Positions 26,888-35,174 of a DNA stretch of 64,000 nucleotides are shown here, in pieces (the first letter of the stretch is position 1; each line of letters starts with the position of its first letter). The translations under genes and the position numbers were made by a program. Origin of the DNA: Mesorhizobium prunaredense. GTDB lineage: Bacteria; Pseudomonadota; Alphaproteobacteria; Rhizobiales; Rhizobiaceae. The notes beneath the pieces were generated by a model. That model ran no database searches, was not told the origin of the DNA, and was given only the letters and a program-made list of their open reading frames with translations. Location of the stretch: positions 199,327-263,326 of the forward strand of contig NZ_FTPD01000001.1 in assembly GCF_900156895.1 (NCBI RefSeq), in the 5' to 3' direction.

Positions 26888-26969
26888 AGATGTCTCCGGG
26901 ATCGCCGGTGACTTAGGCCGAAGCCGGTTTGATCGCAAGCAGAAGATTGGTGGAGATGCGCGACAGTCC

Positions 26970-27248
26970 CTATCGATCCTCTCGCGTGTGCCACAGGCGG
27001 AGCACATAGATGGTCGATTTCTGGATCTCGTAACGCATTTCGTAGTTGCCTACCAGAGTGCGGCGAACTTCGCGTGGTTCGAACTCTTCCAGTCTTTCAC
27101 CGATGCGCGGATGTTCAGTCAGCCGGACGGGAGCGGCAGTCAGAGATTGCACCACGCGTGCGGCTGCCTGGCTGTTCACCAGCGCGAGAAAATCACGAAG
27201 CCGCACCAAATCGGATAGAGCCTTGCTGGTCCACTTCAATTCCATCAA
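26970..27248 (-). CDS. parE: RelE/ParE-type toxin
   Basis: A 92-residue protein with the RelE/ParE fold: MELKWTSKALSDLVRLRDFL at the N-terminus, a GERLEEFEPREVRRTLVGNY central strand and YEIQKSTIYVLRLWHTRED, the C-terminal strand that carries the family's Arg/His. Its start overlaps the antitoxin stop by four bases, so it is coupled to it. ParE toxins poison gyrase, while RelE toxins cleave mRNA; the sequence favours ParE by partner type. It ends 83 bp upstream of ribH. Confidence 0.87.
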   Translation of the reverse strand: MMELKWTSKALSDLVRLRDFLALVNSQAAARVVQSLTAAPVRLTEHPRIGERLEEFEPREVRRTLVGNYEMRYEIQKSTIYVLRLWHTREDR

Positions 27249-27505
27249 CGTGGTGCCGGCAGCGGCTTTTCCTTGTCAAGGCTATCGGCCCATGCCTGCA
27301 CGGCTTGGTGGTCGACAACATGCCCGGAATCCACATCGGCCAGCGCTTCGAGCGTGAGCCGCCGGCGCTCCTCCTCCATATCAACCCAAGCGGAAAGGGC
27401 TTGCTTGACGATCCAGCCCCGCGGACGCTCAAGACGGGCTGCGAGTTGGTCTACCTTTTCTGCGAGTGGCAGGGGGACATGCGCGGTAATCACTTTGGTG
27501 TCCAT
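27245..27505 (-). CDS. parD: ribbon-helix-helix antitoxin (ParD/CopG type)
   Basis: An 86-residue antitoxin. The N-terminal ribbon-helix-helix (ITAHVPLPLAEKVDQLAARL, about residues 6-25, then PRGWIVKQALSAWVDMEEER) binds operator DNA as a dimer. The C-terminal tail (residues 50-86, AVQAWADSLDKEKPLP) should mask the toxin. Two short palindromes at 27530-27555 sit 25-50 bp upstream and are good candidates for the autoregulatory operator. The pair lies between ribE and ribH. Confidence 0.87.
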   Translation of the reverse strand: MDTKVITAHVPLPLAEKVDQLAARLERPRGWIVKQALSAWVDMEEERRRLTLEALADVDSGHVVDHQAVQAWADSLDKEKPLPAPR

Positions 27506-27529
27506 TGGAAAGCCTCACCTAATTGAACC

Positions 27530-27555
27530 TAATCATAATGATTAATCGTGATTAA
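27530..27555. promoter_or_regulatory. putative parDE operator/promoter region
   Basis: Two adjacent AT-rich inverted repeats: TAATCAT-A-ATGATTA (27530-27544) and TTAATC-GT-GATTAA (27542-27555), sharing a few bases. They are immediately upstream of the antitoxin start in otherwise GC-rich DNA, as expected of an autoregulated ribbon-helix-helix operator. Confidence 0.6.
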
Positions 27556-27586
27556 GTCGAGGCTGGAATGCTCTTCGATAGTTGCC

Positions 27587-28204
27587 TCAAAGCCCCTCTT
27601 TCGCGGCCTCCGCCAAGCGCGCCGCGTAGCGGGCCATGGTGTCGATCTCCAGATTGACGCGGTCGCCGACATCGCGTTCGCCCCAAGTCGTCACGGTCAG
27701 CGAGTGATGGATCAAGAGCACGTCGAAGCGCGTGCCTTCGACCTTGTTGACGGTGAGCGAGGTGCCGTCGAGCGCGACGGAGCCCTTGGGTGCGATGAAT
27801 TTGGCCAGATCGCGCGGCGCTTCCAGCGTGAAGCGCACGGCATCGCCCTCCTCCTCGCGCGCCACGATCTCGGCCATGCCGTCGACATGGCCTGAAACGA
27901 TGTGGCCACCGAGTTCGTCGCCGATCTTCAGCGGCCGCTCCAGATTGATCCTGGTGCCGGACTTCCAGCCCATCGCCGTCGTCAGCCTGAGTGCCTCTTC
28001 CCAGGCCTCGACCTCGAACCAGCGCGCGTTGGCGCCGCTTTCCGGCAGCGCCGTCACCGTCAGGCAGACGCCGCCGCAGGAAATCGAAGCCCCAATGGCG
28101 ATCGTCTGCGGGTCATAGGCGGTGTCGATGCGCAAGCCGACGCCCTCTCTCAGCGGCTTGACGGCAGCGACGGTACCGACATCGGTGACAATCCCGGTAA
28201 ACAT
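27587..28204 (-). CDS. ribE: riboflavin synthase alpha chain
   Basis: A 205-residue trimeric enzyme that dismutates two lumazines to riboflavin. It has the two-lobed duplicated lumazine-binding fold. The first lobe begins MFTGIVTDVGTVAAVKPLRE and includes IGASISCGGVCLTV (about residues 37-50). The second lobe begins GGHIVSGHVDGMAEIV (about 98-113) and includes SVALDGTSLTVNKVEG. Upstream are two tandem palindromic repeats and ribD; downstream is parDE, then ribH. Confidence 0.95.
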   Translation of the reverse strand: MFTGIVTDVGTVAAVKPLREGVGLRIDTAYDPQTIAIGASISCGGVCLTVTALPESGANARWFEVEAWEEALRLTTAMGWKSGTRINLERPLKIGDELGGHIVSGHVDGMAEIVAREEEGDAVRFTLEAPRDLAKFIAPKGSVALDGTSLTVNKVEGTRFDVLLIHHSLTVTTWGERDVGDRVNLEIDTMARYAARLAEAAKEGL

Positions 28205-28214
28205 CAGGCTCTGG

Positions 28215-28326
28215 CTTTCAGTTTGACCATGATCTTTTCCGAAAACCGGTTCCCACTTTCGGGATCATGTCTTTCAGTTTGACCATGGTCTTGTCCAAAA
28301 AGCGGTTCTCACTTTTTGGGATCACG
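28215..28326. repeat. two tandem copies (about 56 bp each) of a GATC-type palindromic repeat
   Basis: CTTTCAGTTTGACCATG opens each unit, at 28215 and 28271. Each unit then carries a TCTTTTCCGAAAACCGGTTC-type arm and its complement ending GGGATCATG (or GGGATCACG). The second copy runs over the ribD stop codon (28322-28324). The same family is seen at 13460-13507. Confidence 0.75.
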
Positions 28327-29443
28327 GTCTTATCCACTCGGCGTAGCTGTCTTCGCCGAAACGCATGTCGCGCAATTTGCGAAATCCTGCCGGGATATGG
28401 TTGGCGTCGATGGGCGATGCAATGCCGCGCTTGCCGATCGGCTCCTGCCCCTGGAACAGCACGATACGGTCGACCAGCCCCTCGGTGAGGAAGGCCTTGG
28501 CCACCTTGGCGCCGCCCTCGACCAGCACGCTGGCCATGCCGAGCGCTGCCAGATCCTCAAGCAGTTCCGGCAGCGCAATATCGCCTTCATACGTCTCGGT
28601 GCCGATGAAGCGCACGCCGGCGCGTTCGAGCGCGGCCCGCCGGTGCGGGTCGCCTTCGGCACAGGCGGCGACATAGAGCGGAACCCGGTCGACGCCGGCG
28701 ACCAGTTTCGACGTCTCCGGCAGCCTGATCTGGCGGTCGAGCACGATGCGCGCCGGCGAGCGGTTCTCCAGCCCAGGCAACCGCACCGTCAGCGCCGGAT
28801 CGTCCTCCAGCGCCGTGCCGATGCCGATCAGTACGCCGTCGGCTTCGGCGCGCATCAGATAGACTTCGCGCCGGGCGATGTCGCCGGTGATCGAGACCTG
28901 CCCCGCGCCTTCCATGCCGATCTTGCCGTCGCTGGAAAGCGCAAGTTTCAGGATCACTTCCGGACGTTTTTTCAGAGATCGAATGAGATAGCCGGCCATC
29001 TGCTCGGCGGCTTCTGCCACGAGCACCTTTTCGACCACTTCGACACCGGCGGCATGCAGGATCGCATAGCCGTTACCGGACACGCGCGGATCGGGGTCGC
29101 TCGCAGCCCCAACCACGCGCGCGACGCCGGCATTGACCAGTGCACTGGCGCAAGGCGGGGTGCGGCCATGGTGGGCGCAGGGCTCCAATGTGACATAGGC
29201 GGTGGCGCCGCGTGCGAGCTCGCCGGCCTCCGCCAGCGCCTCGGTCTCGGCATGTGGCCGGCCGCCGACAGCGGTGACGCCGGTGCCGACGATCATCGGC
29301 CCGGTGCCGTCGTCGCGCACGATCAGTGTGCCGACGGAAGGGTTGGTCGAGGTCCGCCCGGCGTTTTTCCGGGACAGCCTCAGTGCTGCCGCCATGAAGC
29401 GGCGATCAAGAACCTCTTGCTCGGCTTGGCTCCGCCTTGCCAT
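28322..29443 (-). CDS. ribD: bifunctional diaminohydroxyphosphoribosylaminopyrimidine deaminase / uracil reductase
   Basis: A 373-residue fused enzyme for the second and third riboflavin steps. The N-terminal zinc deaminase has the His/Glu in GGRPHAETEAL (about residues 60-70) and the two zinc cysteines in EPCAHHGRTPPCASAL (about 87-102). The C-terminal reductase starts near residue 155 (PEVILKLALSSDGKIG) and includes LVEGGAKVAKAFL for NADPH. It starts two bases after the nrdR stop and its last codons overlap a palindromic repeat. Confidence 0.95.
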   Translation of the reverse strand: MARRSQAEQEVLDRRFMAAALRLSRKNAGRTSTNPSVGTLIVRDDGTGPMIVGTGVTAVGGRPHAETEALAEAGELARGATAYVTLEPCAHHGRTPPCASALVNAGVARVVGAASDPDPRVSGNGYAILHAAGVEVVEKVLVAEAAEQMAGYLIRSLKKRPEVILKLALSSDGKIGMEGAGQVSITGDIARREVYLMRAEADGVLIGIGTALEDDPALTVRLPGLENRSPARIVLDRQIRLPETSKLVAGVDRVPLYVAACAEGDPHRRAALERAGVRFIGTETYEGDIALPELLEDLAALGMASVLVEGGAKVAKAFLTEGLVDRIVLFQGQEPIGKRGIASPIDANHIPAGFRKLRDMRFGEDSYAEWIRP

Positions 29444-29445
29444 GC

Positions 29446-29922
29446 TCAGCCGGCGTCCTCTTCCTTGAGCTCGTCACCTTTGAGCTCACCCAGCACGTCG
29501 TGAAAATCCTTGGCCTCGCGGAAATTGCGATAGACCGAGGCGAAGCGCACATAGGCAACGTCGTCGAGCGACTTCAGCGCCTCCATCACCAGGCGGCCGA
29601 CCTCGCCCGAGGCGACCTCGGTCTCGCCGGAGCTTTCGAGCTGGCGCACGATGCCGGTCACCGCGCGGTCGATGCGCTCGGGATCGACATTGCGCTTGCG
29701 CACGGCGATCTCGACCGAGCGCAGCAGCTTGTCGCGGTCGAACGGCACCTTGCGTCCGGATTTCTTCACCACCACGAGATCGCGCAACTGCACGCGTTCG
29801 AAGGTGGTGAAGCGGCCGCCGCAATCGGGGCAGACGCGCCGCCTGCGGATCGCCGCGCCATCTTCGGCGGGGCGCGAATCCTTCACCTGCGTATCTTCGG
29901 ACTGGCAATAGGGACAGCGCAT
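29446..29922 (-). CDS. nrdR: transcriptional repressor NrdR
   Basis: A 158-residue regulator of ribonucleotide reductase genes. The N-terminal zinc ribbon has [20 protein letters not shown] (Cys3 and Cys6) and [17 protein letters not shown] (Cys31 and Cys34). An ATP-cone domain follows (about residues 46-140) with [16 protein letters not shown] and [17 protein letters not shown]. Nucleotide binding (ATP or dATP) changes its oligomeric state and repression. The C-terminal tail is acidic. It is the first gene of the nrdR-ribD unit, in the common alphaproteobacterial position near glyA. Confidence 0.96.
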   Translation of the reverse strand: MRCPYCQSEDTQVKDSRPAEDGAAIRRRRVCPDCGGRFTTFERVQLRDLVVVKKSGRKVPFDRDKLLRSVEIAVRKRNVDPERIDRAVTGIVRQLESSGETEVASGEVGRLVMEALKSLDDVAYVRFASVYRNFREAKDFHDVLGELKGDELKEEDAG

Positions 29923-30069
29923 GGGCAGCCTTGTGTTCGCGATTCTCGTGGAGCGAAAGGCTTAGAGGTTTTTGCCGCGATGGCAAAGTATCGGTGGTCT
30001 CTCGCGCCTCAGAGATAGCGAGGCGCGGGCAAAATTGCCAGCATCATGCCAGACGGCAATACCGGCCGA

Positions 30070-30663
30070 TTACGGCGCGACGTCAGCAGTCGGGAACCCA
30101 CATGACATGCCGAGGCTGCGATAGGCCTTGGTGAAGCCGTCCATCGATACGGTCGCGACCGGCGTGTCGGCGAATATGACATCGAGCGCGCTGGCGCGGC
30201 GCATGGCACGCAGCAGCGCCAGGCTGATCTCGGGCTTGTTGTTCAACATCCATTTTCCGCCGGCACCAGCCATGGCATCGACGGTCGCCTTGACCTTGCC
30301 GTTGCCATCGCCGAACACCGCCGGAATGTTCTCGCCAGTCGGCAAGTCCTTGTTCTTCATGGCGATGACAAGGGTCGGATAGCCATTGGGCGGCAGTGCA
30401 TCACCGTTCGAGATGGCAAGCGTGAGCGTGCCGCTGGTACCGCTCGCGTCGAGAAAGGCGGTCGAGGCGACGCAGGTTTTGCGCAGATCCCCACCGGTAT
30501 CGATCTCGTCCACAGTGGTGAACCAGTTGCCGAAGGTTTCGGTCTTTGGTGCGGCTGGGGTGGGCGCAGACTGTGCCAGGGCGGCGGACGGCAAGGTGGT
30601 CAATGTGACCAGCACGCCAAACGCGCCAAAGCGAGCGACACCGAAAATCTGCATCATCGTCAA
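30070..30663 (-). CDS. invasion-associated locus B (IalB)-like secreted protein
   Basis: A 197-residue protein with a Sec signal ending near ALAQS (about residue 32). The mature region contains ETFGNWFTTVDEIDTGGDLR, a Cys in RKTCVAS, and a C-terminal SMDGFTKAYRSLGMSCGF with a second Cys, which is the two-cysteine pattern of the IalB family. The family was named from Bartonella, but in soil bacteria it is widespread and has no proven role in invasion. It stands alone between nrdR and glyA, on the same strand. Confidence 0.78.
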   Translation of the reverse strand: MTMMQIFGVARFGAFGVLVTLTTLPSAALAQSAPTPAAPKTETFGNWFTTVDEIDTGGDLRKTCVASTAFLDASGTSGTLTLAISNGDALPPNGYPTLVIAMKNKDLPTGENIPAVFGDGNGKVKATVDAMAGAGGKWMLNNKPEISLALLRAMRRASALDVIFADTPVATVSMDGFTKAYRSLGMSCGFPTADVAP

Positions 30664-30739
30664 GGCTCCTGTCCGGACTCCGTCCCCGCTGAAAAAGTGC
30701 TTCTCGTCCGGCCGATAAGGGACGACACTTTGCGTGAGC

Positions 30740-32053
30740 TCAACCGAGATAGGGATAGAGCGGAAAACGATCCGTCAACGCGGCCACCTTCGCCTTCACG
30801 GCTGCTTCGACGGCTGCATTGCCCTCATCGGAATTCGCGGCCTTGAGCCCGTCCAGCACCTCGGCGATCAGCTTGCCGATCTCGCGGAACTCGGCCTGGC
30901 CGAAGCCGCGCGTGGTGCCGGCCGGCGTTCCGAGGCGCACGCCCGAGGTGACGAACGGCTTTTCGGGATCGAAAGGGATGCCGTTCTTGTTGCAGGTGAT
31001 GTTGGCGCGGCCAAGCGCTGCCTCGGCACGCTTGCCGGTGGCGTTCTTCGGCCGCAGGTCGACCAGCATCAAATGGTTGTCGGTGCCGCCGGAGACGATG
31101 TCGAGGCCGGTTTCCTGCAGGCTGGAGGCCAGCGCCTTGGCGTTGGCGGCAACGCTCTCGGCATAGATCTTGAAGCTTGGCTTCAGCGCTTCGCCGAAGG
31201 CCACCGCCTTGGCGGCGATGACATGCATCAGCGGACCACCCTGCAGGCCTGGAAACACCGCCGAATTCATCTTCTTGGCGATGTCCTCGTCATTGCACAG
31301 GATCATGCCGCCGCGCGGGCCACGCAGCGACTTATGCGTGGTGGTGGTGACCACATGGGCGTATGGCAGCGGCGACGGATGCACGCCGCCGGCGACCAGG
31401 CCGGCGATGTGGGCCATGTCGACCATCAGATGGGCGCCGATCGAGTCGGCGATCTCGCGAAAACGCTTCCAGTCCCAGACGCGCGAATAGGCAGTGCCGC
31501 CGGCCAGGATCAGCTTCGGCCTGGTCTCGTGGGCGGTCTTCTCGATCGCGTCCATGTCGAGCAGGTGATCGTCCCTGCGGACGCCGTAGGAAACGACCTT
31601 GAACCATTTGCCGCTCATGTTGACCGGCGAACCGTGCGTCAGGTGGCCACCGGAATTCAGGTCAAGCCCCATGAAGGTGTCGCCGGGCTGCAGCAGCGCC
31701 AAAAAGACCGCCTGGTTCATCTGGCTGCCGGAATTCGGCTGGACGTTGGCGAAGTTGCAGCCGAACAGCTTTTTCGCACGCTCGATGGCCAGTTCCTCGG
31801 CGACGTCGACGAACTGGCAGCCGCCATAGTAGCGCTTGCCGGGATAGCCCTCGGCGTATTTGTTGGTCATGATCGACCCCTGCGCTTCCAGCACGGCGCG
31901 GGAGACGATGTTTTCCGAAGCGATCAACTCGATCTCGTGGCGCTGGCGGCCGAGTTCGTTGCGGATCGCGCCGAAAATCTCCGGATCGGCATCGGCAAGC
32001 GTGGTTTCGAAGAAGGATTCGAATTTGTTCGACACTGACGCTGTTGTTGCCAT
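30740..32053 (-). CDS. glyA: serine hydroxymethyltransferase
   Basis: A 437-residue PLP enzyme that converts serine and tetrahydrofolate to glycine and methylene-THF. The start at 32053 ([16 protein letters not shown]) is preferred over a longer frame without a ribosome site. Motifs seen: [10 protein letters not shown] (about residues 36-45), [14 protein letters not shown] (about 64-77), [14 protein letters not shown] (about 209-222) and the PLP lysine in [13 protein letters not shown] (about 234-246). It provides one-carbon units for thymidylate and purines. The upstream region contains a group II intron scar at 32165-32310. Confidence 0.96.
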   Translation of the reverse strand: MATTASVSNKFESFFETTLADADPEIFGAIRNELGRQRHEIELIASENIVSRAVLEAQGSIMTNKYAEGYPGKRYYGGCQFVDVAEELAIERAKKLFGCNFANVQPNSGSQMNQAVFLALLQPGDTFMGLDLNSGGHLTHGSPVNMSGKWFKVVSYGVRRDDHLLDMDAIEKTAHETRPKLILAGGTAYSRVWDWKRFREIADSIGAHLMVDMAHIAGLVAGGVHPSPLPYAHVVTTTTHKSLRGPRGGMILCNDEDIAKKMNSAVFPGLQGGPLMHVIAAKAVAFGEALKPSFKIYAESVAANAKALASSLQETGLDIVSGGTDNHLMLVDLRPKNATGKRAEAALGRANITCNKNGIPFDPEKPFVTSGVRLGTPAGTTRGFGQAEFREIGKLIAEVLDGLKAANSDEGNAAVEAAVKAKVAALTDRFPLYPYLG

Positions 32054-32164
32054 GCTTGAGATCCTTGTCGTCCGGGGGGTCTGCCGCGCCATTAACACAG
32101 TTGCTTTCGCCCCGCCACGTTTGCGGCGCGAAATTTGCTGGCCGGATTGCGGCAGCGAGACCAA

Positions 32165-32310
32165 TGAGCCACCTATTTCCTCGCCTGCCGGCCGTTCAGC
32201 AAGGCTTGCGACGCCACCAGGGCCAGCAGAGGACTTTCACCTCCAAGTCATTGACCGGCTACCACCCCGGCCAAACGGTGCTTGCGCACCACGCGCCATG
32301 CCTGGCGCAC
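32165..32310 (-). mobile_element. group II intron remnant (5' domain I fragment)
   Basis: Read on the minus strand, the segment opens GTGCGCCAGGCATGGCGCGT at 32310, like a bacterial group II intron 5' end. About 60 bases on it carries CTTGGAGGTGAAAGTCCTCT (around 32248-32229), the GGTGAAAGTCC hairpin typical of domain I. Only about 145 bases remain and no reverse-transcriptase (LtrA) ORF is present. The 5' end begins just after the T-run of the ldtP terminator (TTTTTTGACA then GTGCGCC). Insertion directly behind intrinsic terminators is characteristic of class C introns. Exact 3' limit is uncertain. Confidence 0.55.
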
Positions 32311-32314
32311 TGTC

Positions 32315-32344
32315 AAAAAAGGCCGCCTCGATGGCGGCCTTTTC
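32315..32344 (-). terminator. intrinsic terminator of ldtP
   Basis: On the minus strand AAGGCCGCC pairs with GGCGGCC over an ATCGA loop, followed by TTTTTT. It lies 19 bp after the ldtP stop and is the likely target of the adjacent intron fragment. Confidence 0.9.
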
Positions 32345-32362
32345 AGCTAAAAAATCAGGCGC

Positions 32363-33616
32363 TTAGAGCGCAGAGGTGATCTGCAGCTCGTTGGCTCCGT
32401 CAAGCCCGTAGATGTCGTCGCGGAACTGCACGACGCCAGGCCCCGTCGACCAGGCCGAGATGTAGAGGAAAAAGACCGGCACCGGATTGGTGACCTGCAC
32501 CGGGATGTTCTCGCCGCTCTTGATCGACGCCTCGAAATGCTGGCGGCTCCAGCCCGGCGTGTCGCGCAGGATCCAGGTGACGAGGTCGCGCACGTTCTGG
32601 ACGCGCACGCAGCCCGAGGAATCGAAGCGCATCATCTTGCCGAACAGGCTTTGCTGCGGCGTGTCGTGCATGTAGACGCCGTCCGGGCTCGGGAAATTGA
32701 TCTTGACCGAGGCCATTGCATTGCCGGCGCCCGGATCCTGGCGAAAGCGGTATTTCTCCGCGTCGTCGGTCGACCAGTCGACGGTCAGTGGATCGACCTC
32801 GCTGCCATCCGGTGCGAACAGCCGGATCTTGCTGTCCTTGAGATAGTTGGGGTCCTTCCGCATCAGCGGAATGATGTCCTTGCGCACGATCGAGACCGGC
32901 GCGTTCCAGTAAGGATTGACGATGATCTCGTTGATCTTGGAATCGACGATCGGCGTCTGGCGATCGATCTTGCCGACGACGGCGGTGTGGCGCAGCACGA
33001 CGCGGTCGTTCTCGACCGCTTCGATCTGGGCGCCAGGGATATCGACCAATACATAGCGGTTGCCCAGCGTACCGGCGCGTTCGTTCAGCCGCTGCAGATT
33101 GGTCTGCAGCTGGCCAAGCCGGACCTGCGCCGAGACATTCATCGCCGCATAGCTATATTGGCCCAGGGTCCCGTCGGAAGGCAGGCCATGACGCGCCTGG
33201 AAGCGCTTGACCGCCGCATCGACATAGGAATCGAAGGCCTCTGAAAGGCCGGCGCTCTGCGCCAGGTCGCCCGAAACCATCAAGCGCCTGCGCAATGGCA
33301 CCACGTCGGGATCGATGACGCCGAGTAGCAATTTCTTGGTGTCCGGGACCCGCTCCCAGCCGCCCTGCGCGACAATATTCTGATACTGCGCGATAGCCTG
33401 CTCGGTGTACGCAACGGTCTGCAGGCTGACGATCGGCAGCGTCGAGGCCACCTTGCCGCCCTCGCTGGCGCGGGCGTCGAACTGGTCGTTCCAGTTGCCG
33501 CGGCCCGAGGATTTCAGGATATCCGCGATCACGTCCTGCGCGCTGGCGCCACCGGCAACCATCGTCGCGGCCAACGCGGAGGCCCCGGAAAGGAAGAAAC
33601 GGCGACTGGTTCTCAT
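32363..33616 (-). CDS. ldtP: L,D-transpeptidase (LdtP-like, YkuD domain)
   Basis: A 417-residue periplasmic enzyme that cross-links or modifies peptidoglycan. The start at 33616 opens with MRTSRRFFLSGASALAATMV, a Tat-type signal (SRRFFL) cut near GASAQ (about residue 27). A peptidoglycan-binding-like segment (FQARHGLPSDGTLGQYSYAA, about 139-158) precedes the YkuD domain. The catalytic motif is complete: H317 in YMHDTP and C336 in SSGCVRVQN. It lies next to the MarR-type gene at 33981; this matches the LdtR-LdtP pair known from Liberibacter and Sinorhizobium, here in tandem on one strand. Confidence 0.88.
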   Translation of the reverse strand: MRTSRRFFLSGASALAATMVAGGASAQDVIADILKSSGRGNWNDQFDARASEGGKVASTLPIVSLQTVAYTEQAIAQYQNIVAQGGWERVPDTKKLLLGVIDPDVVPLRRRLMVSGDLAQSAGLSEAFDSYVDAAVKRFQARHGLPSDGTLGQYSYAAMNVSAQVRLGQLQTNLQRLNERAGTLGNRYVLVDIPGAQIEAVENDRVVLRHTAVVGKIDRQTPIVDSKINEIIVNPYWNAPVSIVRKDIIPLMRKDPNYLKDSKIRLFAPDGSEVDPLTVDWSTDDAEKYRFRQDPGAGNAMASVKINFPSPDGVYMHDTPQQSLFGKMMRFDSSGCVRVQNVRDLVTWILRDTPGWSRQHFEASIKSGENIPVQVTNPVPVFFLYISAWSTGPGVVQFRDDIYGLDGANELQITSAL

Positions 33617-33980
33617 GTACGCTCCAGATAGTCCTGTAACAGTTTTTTCACCGGGCGATCCGCCCGTACGCTGGGCCCAGCCCACTCTAAGGTTGGCGCC
33701 CTTAACAATTAGCCAACCATGCCCCAATCGCTTCTGTGCGAGAACGCGCCGGGCGCGACGCGCCTTCACAGAGGCGGTTGGCGGGGAGACGGATTGGCTC
33801 GCGCCGCTACATCACCCGCATTCTCGCTTCCACCGGGAATATGGCGGCAACGTGACCCTCATCGCGATTTGGATCGGCTGGCCTCACGAAACGCAAAGAC
33901 CGATGCTTTTCGGCACCGGTCTTTTGGATCGCTCCCCGACCGCGCCTGTGGCGCGGTTCCCCTTCATGCGACGGACATGC
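33617..33980. other. 364-bp region between ldtR and ldtP
   Basis: No gene is seen. It holds the ldtR terminator at 33895-33924 and, nearer ldtP, the probable ldtP promoter. If LdtR controls ldtP as in relatives, its binding site should be in 33620-33890. I could not pick out a convincing palindrome there by eye. Confidence 0.55.
33895..33924 (-). terminator. intrinsic terminator of ldtR
   Basis: AAAGACCG pairs with CGGTCTTT (33895-33902 with 33917-33924), with T-rich sequence on the minus-strand exit (CGGTCTTTGCG). It lies about 57 bp after the ldtR stop. Confidence 0.65.
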
Positions 33981-34496
33981 TTACATCCGGTAGGCGATGG
34001 TGTCGTTCCAGAAGCGGTCGAGGCGCTGCAGGGCGCGGTTCATTTGCTTGAATTCTTCCGTGTTGATGCCGCCGACCTGCTCGATCGAGCCGACATGGCG
34101 CTCGTAGAGGCCGGCGACGACTTCCGCCACCTCACTGCCCTTCGGCGTCAGCGAGACCCGCACCGAACGGCGGTCGATACGCGAGCGCTGGTGGTTGATG
34201 AAGCCGAGATCGACCAGCTTCTTAAGATTGTAGGAGACGTTCGAGCCGAGATAATAGCCGCGCGAGCGCAGCTCGCCGGCGGTCAGTTCCGAATTGCCGA
34301 TGTTGAAGAGCAGCAGCGCCTGGATGGCGTTGATATCGGAACGGCCGTTGCGGTCGAATTCGTCCTTGATTACGTCAAGCAGGCGGCGGTGCAGCCGTTC
34401 CACCAGCTGCAGCGATTCCATGTACAGCGAACGGATTGCCTCGCGGCGGTCATCGGATACGTTGGCGGTCTTCGCCGCCGGACGGGAATTGATCAT
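33981..34496 (-). CDS. ldtR: MarR-family regulator LdtR
   Basis: A 171-residue winged-helix protein. The start at 34496 (MINSRPAAKTANVSDDRREA) follows a GAGAGG ribosome site; an upstream ATG at 34541 is possible but less likely. DNA-binding elements are DINAIQALLLFNIGNSELTA (about residues 54-73), RGYYLGSNVSYNLKKLVDLG (about 79-98) and the wing QRSRIDRRSVRVSLTPKG. This close sequence-type and the neighbouring LdtP-like gene identify the LdtR group, a small-molecule-responsive regulator of ldtP, osmotic tolerance and motility in relatives. Function here is by analogy. Confidence 0.85.
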   Translation of the reverse strand: MINSRPAAKTANVSDDRREAIRSLYMESLQLVERLHRRLLDVIKDEFDRNGRSDINAIQALLLFNIGNSELTAGELRSRGYYLGSNVSYNLKKLVDLGFINHQRSRIDRRSVRVSLTPKGSEVAEVVAGLYERHVGSIEQVGGINTEEFKQMNRALQRLDRFWNDTIAYRM

Positions 34497-34751
34497 TGTC
34501 TTTGCCTCTCGTTTGTCGCCTGGTGATTTTTTGTTTTTCACCTTGATCGCGACACTATCGAATACTCATAAAATTCGACTTAAACGCTAGGGCTAACAAG
34601 AGCTTACCGGTAATAGGTTTCGAAAGAGGCTTAACGAAGGGTCACCCGAACAAGGATGATTAACCTAAAGATTTAGCCAAAGAATCCGGGCGGTAATTTG
34701 CCCGTCCAACCGGACGCGTCGGCTATTCTTGTTGAGCATCTGTCCGATGCT

Positions 34752-35174
34752 CTATTGCCGGCTCCGGCGCTTCTGCATCCAGATCATCACGCGAAAGACG
34801 ATGTAGAGCAGCGCCACCGCCGCATGCGAGGCGAGGATCAGCGGCCGGTGACCGAAGAGCTCGGGAAAGCCGGCATGCATGACGGTCTCGGTCGCCGCGC
34901 AGATGAACCAGATCACCGGCCCCCAGGAGGCCAGCATCCACAGACCAGCGGCGGCAAAGGGAAAGAAGACGGCGAGCGTCACCGCCGCCACCTGCCAATG
35001 CACCGGCATCAGGTCGAAGCGCCACAACGAGCCGGGATAGAAGCCGATCAGCCGGATCCAGTACAAAATCCCGAACAACAGACAGTAGGCTGAGATGACG
35101 CGCTGAAACCAGGCGAAGATGACCTCGACCGTCGAGGGCTGGAGCACGACACGTCTCGACGTGACCTCGCTCAC
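34752..35174 (-). CDS. DUF6163-like small membrane protein
   Basis: A 140-residue inner-membrane protein starting at GTG 35174 inside the stop of the upstream hydrolase gene (GTGA overlap). Four hydrophobic helices are visible, at about residues 20-42, 59-80, 84-100 and 112-130, with conserved aromatic residues (WFQRVISAYCLLFGILYWIR and FFPFAAAGLWMLASWGPVIW). It ends in a basic cytoplasmic tail (QKRRSRQ). I know the family only as an uncharacterised alphaproteobacterial membrane protein. Coupled translation with the acyl-CoA enzyme suggests co-expression, not a shared reaction. Confidence 0.72.
   Translation of the reverse strand: MSEVTSRRVVLQPSTVEVIFAWFQRVISAYCLLFGILYWIRLIGFYPGSLWRFDLMPVHWQVAAVTLAVFFPFAAAGLWMLASWGPVIWFICAATETVMHAGFPELFGHRPLILASHAAVALLYIVFRVMIWMQKRRSRQ

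Noticed and set aside
27506..28330. FMN riboswitch in front of the riboflavin genes
   Set aside because: I looked for the conserved AGGG/GGATTTC-type FMN elements near ribE, ribH and ribD starts and found none; the sequence is palindromic repeat and the parDE operator.
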